A stretch of DNA of 39,865 nucleotides from Verrucomicrobiota bacterium. Lineage in GTDB: Bacteria; Verrucomicrobiota; Verrucomicrobiia; Verrucomicrobiales; Akkermansiaceae. Below are positions 37,123 to 39,865 of this stretch, in pieces. Every line of letters begins with the position of its first letter. The stretch's first letter is position 1. Position numbers and translations under genes: made by a program. The DNA is taken from NCBI GenBank assembly GCA_018969605.1, contig JAGWXY010000014.1, positions 1 through 39,865 of the forward strand, written 5' to 3'. The notes beneath the pieces are model-generated. The model saw nothing but the letters and a program-made list of their open reading frames with translations, was not told where the DNA came from and did no database searches.

Positions 37123-38001
37123 ATGAAAATTCCCCCCAACGGTTGGCGCCGTCGCCTCGGCGCGCATTTGTCCATGACCGCAGGCATGGCATGGCTCTGC
37201 CTGCCTGTACTCGAAGCAACGACTAAGCCGCATCAATCCATCGCCGGTCACACGCTTGAATCTCTCGCCAGCCGCGGATCGGGCTGGGCCAGCGCCGCCA
37301 TCCTCGGCGCCGCACTTTTACTCAGCATCTCGAGCATTCACAAACGCCGACGCTCGGAACAAAAACATGTCGAACAAATCCGCCAACGCATCGCCGCCGA
37401 TCTCCACGACGACATCGGCAGCAATCTCGGCAGCCTCTCACTCATCGCCCGCAGCGCGCGCAAGGACCTGATCCGACTCGAGGGGCCCCAGGAAATCGCG
37501 CACGACCTCAGCGAAATGGAAAGCATCGCACGCGAATGCTCACTCGCCATGCGCGACATCGTCTGGATGTGGGAACGCAGCAACGACTCAGTCGGCGATC
37601 TGATCGAACGCATGCGCCAAACCGCCAACCGAATGCTGCGCGAAATGCGCTTCAGCTTCGAATGCCAAGCCTGCGAGATCAACACCCACCTCTCGATCGA
37701 GGCCAAACGCCACCTCTTTCTTTTTTTCAAGGAAGCCCTCCACAACATCATGAAGCACTCGCGCGCCGATCAGGTAAGGGTCCGCGTCTGGGACGAAAAC
37801 GACCAACTTGCCATCGAGATCCGCGACAACGGCAACGGGCTCCCCGGCGCGAACAGCAACCATACGCCCGCAGTCAGCAAACTCCAGGACCGCGCCCATA
37901 CCCTTCACGGCTTGCTTCGAATCGCTTCGAACCACGATGACGGCACCCGCATCCAACTCTTCGTCAAACACTCTCATCTCAACACACAACCCGCCATATG
38001 A
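37123..38001 (+). CDS. NarL-family sensor histidine kinase (HisKA_3 type)
   Basis: The 292-residue protein has an N-terminal helix (about 13-30), a short external stretch and a second helix (about 53-72). The dimerisation/phosphoacceptor motif is IAADLHDDIGSNLGSLSLIA with His95. The ATP domain has N box FFKEALHNIMKHS and G1 box IRDNGNGLPG. The external part is only about 22 residues, too small for an ordinary sensor domain, so it may sense membrane state or a partner protein. The frame opens at 37075, but the ATG at 37123 gives a clean start; its leader is CATCTCCCCCCG, not a ribosome-binding site. Its stop overlaps the response regulator start by ATGA. Confidence 0.9.
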   Translation: MKIPPNGWRRRLGAHLSMTAGMAWLCLPVLEATTKPHQSIAGHTLESLASRGSGWASAAILGAALLLSISSIHKRRRSEQKHVEQIRQRIAADLHDDIGSNLGSLSLIARSARKDLIRLEGPQEIAHDLSEMESIARECSLAMRDIVWMWERSNDSVGDLIERMRQTANRMLREMRFSFECQACEINTHLSIEAKRHLFLFFKEALHNIMKHSRADQVRVRVWDENDQLAIEIRDNGNGLPGANSNHTPAVSKLQDRAHTLHGLLRIASNHDDGTRIQLFVKHSHLNTQPAI

Positions 38002-38678
38002 TTGCAACCGCAGATACCACCAAAACTAATACCGCCACCAAGACTACAAAAATCTGGATCGTCGACGACCACGAGGTCTTCGCCAAACAAATACGCCGCC
38101 TCATCGAGCCGGAACCCGACATGGAATGCACCCAAAATTTCAACTCGGCCGCCGACCTCTTCGAGAAACTTCAGTTCACACGCGATTTTCCCGATCTCCT
38201 TCTGCTCGACCTCGGACTGCCGCGCCGCAGCGGGCTCGATATCTTGCCCGACATCCGCAAGATCATGCCGAACTCAAAAATCCTCGTGCTCACCGCCTCC
38301 GACGATCGCGACAAAGTCTACCGCGCCATCTGCAACGGAGCTTCCGGCTACCTTCTCAAAACCGCCGACCCCGACGACATCATCCAAGGCATCCGCGATG
38401 TCATCGATGGCACCTCGGCACTCAGCGGACCAATCTCCAAAATGATCCTCGACGGGTTTTCGCGTTACGGTCCGGTCGAAGCGATCGAACCACTCACCTC
38501 GCGTGAGGAAGATGTCCTCCACCACCTCGTGCGTGGACTCATCAAAAAGGAAATTGCCGACGAACTCTCAATCTCTCAGCACACCGTCGACATGCACTTG
38601 CGCGCAGTCTACCGCAAACTCCATGTCCGCTCACAAACCGAAGCCGTCTCCAAAGCGCTGAGACAAGGAATCGTGTGA
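37998..38678 (+). CDS. NarL/FixJ-family response regulator
   Basis: The 226-residue protein has a receiver domain with IWIVDDHEVF (19-28), phosphoacceptor Asp71 (LLLLDLGLPRRSG), VLTASDDRD and the YLLKTADP lysine. A LuxR-type helix-turn-helix follows: LTSREEDVLHHLVRGLIKKE and ELSISQHTVDMHLRAVYRKL. The N-terminus carries a Thr-rich tail of about 15 residues. Start codon and kinase stop overlap (ATGA), so the pair is translated together. The target genes are unknown; the divergent envelope operon is the nearest candidate. Confidence 0.93.
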   Translation: MIATADTTKTNTATKTTKIWIVDDHEVFAKQIRRLIEPEPDMECTQNFNSAADLFEKLQFTRDFPDLLLLDLGLPRRSGLDILPDIRKIMPNSKILVLTASDDRDKVYRAICNGASGYLLKTADPDDIIQGIRDVIDGTSALSGPISKMILDGFSRYGPVEAIEPLTSREEDVLHHLVRGLIKKEIADELSISQHTVDMHLRAVYRKLHVRSQTEAVSKALRQGIV

Positions 38679-38726
38679 ACGCACATTGCCACGGAATAAA
38701 AATGCGCCTGCTTCACCGTAGCGGCT

Positions 38727-38858
38727 ATGGGTCGGAATCCGGCTGGGAAAAGCCTGATGATCGATAAGGTCAGCGATGCGCTGGGCTGTGAGCGCAAGCA
38801 CTCGATCAAGCCCCTCAACGGCAAGGTTAGCCTTGCGAAAAAATCGGGGACCTCTTGA
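38727..38858 (+). pseudogene. Possible remnant of an integrase/transposase N-terminus in decayed DNA
   Basis: The frame at 38727 reads MGRNPAGKSLMIDKVSDALG then CERKHSIKPLNGKVSLAKKS. It resembles the N-terminal 'K-x-LDE-x-GYHRKHAI-LL' segment of a family of integrase-core transposases in PVC bacteria. It stops after 43 codons. The rest of the 38679-39308 gap has no intact gene. Other frames show fragments such as ARYELLLITAKLALSGHPKI, but with no clear family. Confidence 0.4.
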
Positions 38859-39146
38859 TGGCCTAGGTGTGGCTGCCTCGGTTTTTGAGCATCCGCACAT
38901 ACAGGCCCGCTACGAACTGCTGCTCATTACGGCCAAACTCGCACTGAGCGGACACCCCAAGATCCTCAAACTGGACTTTGGCGGCAAGTTGGCCTTCGGC
39001 GGCAAGTTTGCCAGCTTTCTCAAACAAGCCTAGCAGCGGCTTGAACGGCCTAACGAGCAGCCGGAACTTCAGCGTCAGCAACTCTCCAGCCCGGAAAGCT
39101 GTTTTCTTCGGCTTTATGAACGACCTTGATGTGATGGATCGATAGG

Positions 39147-39176
39147 TGCAGATCAAGCAACTGCAGATCAAGCAAC
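39147..39176 (+). repeat. 15-bp tandem repeat
   Basis: TGCAGATCAAGCAAC occurs twice in direct tandem (39147-39161 and 39162-39176). It lies in the decayed region before the RAYT gene. A shorter AGACTGATTTT doublet follows at about 39216-39240. Confidence 0.8.
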
Positions 39177-39240
39177 TCGGGGAAGCAGAGAAGGCCAAGC
39201 TACCCCGCCGCAAAATCAGACTGATTTTAAGACTGATTTT

Positions 39241-39263
39241 TATAAAGGGACAGTCCTTTTATA
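39241..39263. repeat. Palindrome just upstream of the RAYT transposase (REP-like)
   Basis: TATAAAGGGAC and GTCCTTTTATA are inverted arms of 11 bases with one mismatch around a single A. Palindromes of this AAAGGGACAGTCC type often lie next to RAYT genes and may be the target or ancestor of REP elements. It ends 46 bases before the RAYT ATG. Confidence 0.6.
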
Positions 39264-39308
39264 CGAATTCTGCTTGCCATCTGGTCTTGGCTGGCTATTC
39301 TCTGCTTC

Positions 39309-39865
39309 ATGCGACAGGCACGTTGGCTGGCGGAGTGGCGCAATTCGGAGTCCAAACCGGTCTTCTACCACTGCATTTCGCGCGTCGTCGACCGGCGCTT
39401 TGTGCTTGGGGCCAGGGAAAAGGAAAAATTCCGCGCCCTGATGCGCATGTACGAGAAATTCTCCGGCTGCCGAGTTACTTCCTACTGCCTGATGGACAAC
39501 CACTTCCATCTCCTGATCGAGGTCCCGCCGATGCCCAGAAATGGCCCGCCCAATGCAAATGCTGAGCTTCCCAACCCAGGCCCGCCCAATGCAAATGCCG
39601 ATCCGCCCAATGCCGGCCTTAGCGACGCCGAGCTCCTGCAGCGCCTCTCCGCTCTCTACAACGATGCCTTCGTCGCGACTGTCGCCAAGGAACTTGCCGA
39701 CGCGCGCAAGCTCGTAAAAGACGGCCTCGCGGAGGAATCCGTCGTCGTGGCGCAGATCCACGCGCGCTACACCTATCGCATGCACGACCTCGGCGAATTC
39801 ATGAAAGGCCTGCTGCAGCGCTACACCCAATGGCACAACCGCATTCACGAACGCAGCGGCCGCTT
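39309..39865 (+). CDS. RAYT: REP-associated Y1/HUH transposase (3' end outside window)
   Basis: This gene runs off the right edge; 185 residues are visible. The Y1-type single-strand transposase signature is present: PVFYHCISRVVDRRFVLG, then the HUH motif in LMDNHFHLLIEV (His65, His67), and YRMHDLGEFMKGLLQRYTQW with candidate catalytic Tyr172. RAYTs are domesticated transposases tied to REP palindromes. The ATG at 39309 gives the family start. After the HUH strand there is an in-frame insert with repeated PPNANA units (78-102), which is not part of the normal fold. No IS-type end is visible on the left. Confidence 0.85.
   Translation, partial: MRQARWLAEWRNSESKPVFYHCISRVVDRRFVLGAREKEKFRALMRMYEKFSGCRVTSYCLMDNHFHLLIEVPPMPRNGPPNANAELPNPGPPNANADPPNAGLSDAELLQRLSALYNDAFVATVAKELADARKLVKDGLAEESVVVAQIHARYTYRMHDLGEFMKGLLQRYTQWHNRIHERSGR

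Noticed and set aside
39146-39565. Plus-strand open frame of 139 codons at the right end
   Set aside because: It runs in a different frame over the RAYT start and its HUH region. The RAYT frame from 39309 carries the conserved motifs.

Overview
The window is a GC-rich chromosomal segment of a Gram-negative bacterium, most likely a member of the Verrucomicrobiota. Reasons: an alternative complex III (Act) cluster whose ActB carries an extended Tat-type leader, an LpxI-type lipid A enzyme, large secreted beta-rich proteins and terpene-cyclase-like repeat proteins of the kind common in the PVC group, and almost no Shine-Dalgarno sequences. The genus cannot be named from this sequence alone.

Layout. 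(1) 1-1541: the 5' part of a CrtI-like phytoene desaturase on the minus strand, a tRNA-Met, and a small membrane protein followed by a possible terminator. (2) 1656-18759: a 17-kb plus-strand respiratory super-operon. It holds actABCDEF (quinol:cytochrome c oxidoreductase), a small Ala/Pro-tailed membrane protein, a CcoN-like protein, a CcoO-like monoheme cytochrome, a second monoheme cytochrome, then ctaD, ctaE, ctaF, two tiny membrane proteins and ctaC of an A-type cytochrome c oxidase. Electrons would go from quinol through Act, then the c-type cytochromes, to CuA of CtaC and the heme a3-CuB site of CtaD. (3) 18773-25141: accessory and housekeeping genes (MnmM-like methyltransferase, orphan Cache-domain protein, AAA/DUF4143-type ATPase, FAD oxidoreductase, BASS transporter, GGQ release-factor-like protein) and a decayed ISL3-type transposase. 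(4) 25166-28217: class I aminotransferase, spermidine-synthase-like protein, LpxI and tRNA-Leu. (5) 28296-36817: a six-gene minus-strand operon of envelope proteins with start/stop overlaps, including three consecutive paralogues. (6) 37123-38678: a NarL-type histidine kinase and response regulator pair, divergent from the envelope operon. (7) 38679-39865: decayed mobile DNA and a RAYT-type (REP-associated) transposase running off the right edge.

The most unusual part is inside the respiratory cluster. The CcoN-like protein (10462-11955) has no His-His pair and lacks every residue needed for the heme-copper centre. Its CcoO-like partner has Cys where the distal heme ligand Met normally sits. 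CtaE carries a soluble insert of about 345 residues between two transmembrane helices. Together these suggest a non-catalytic 'pseudo-cbb3' module placed between alternative complex III and a working aa3-type oxidase, possibly a structural or electron-transfer part of a respiratory supercomplex. That role is inference; the missing residues are read directly from the sequence.
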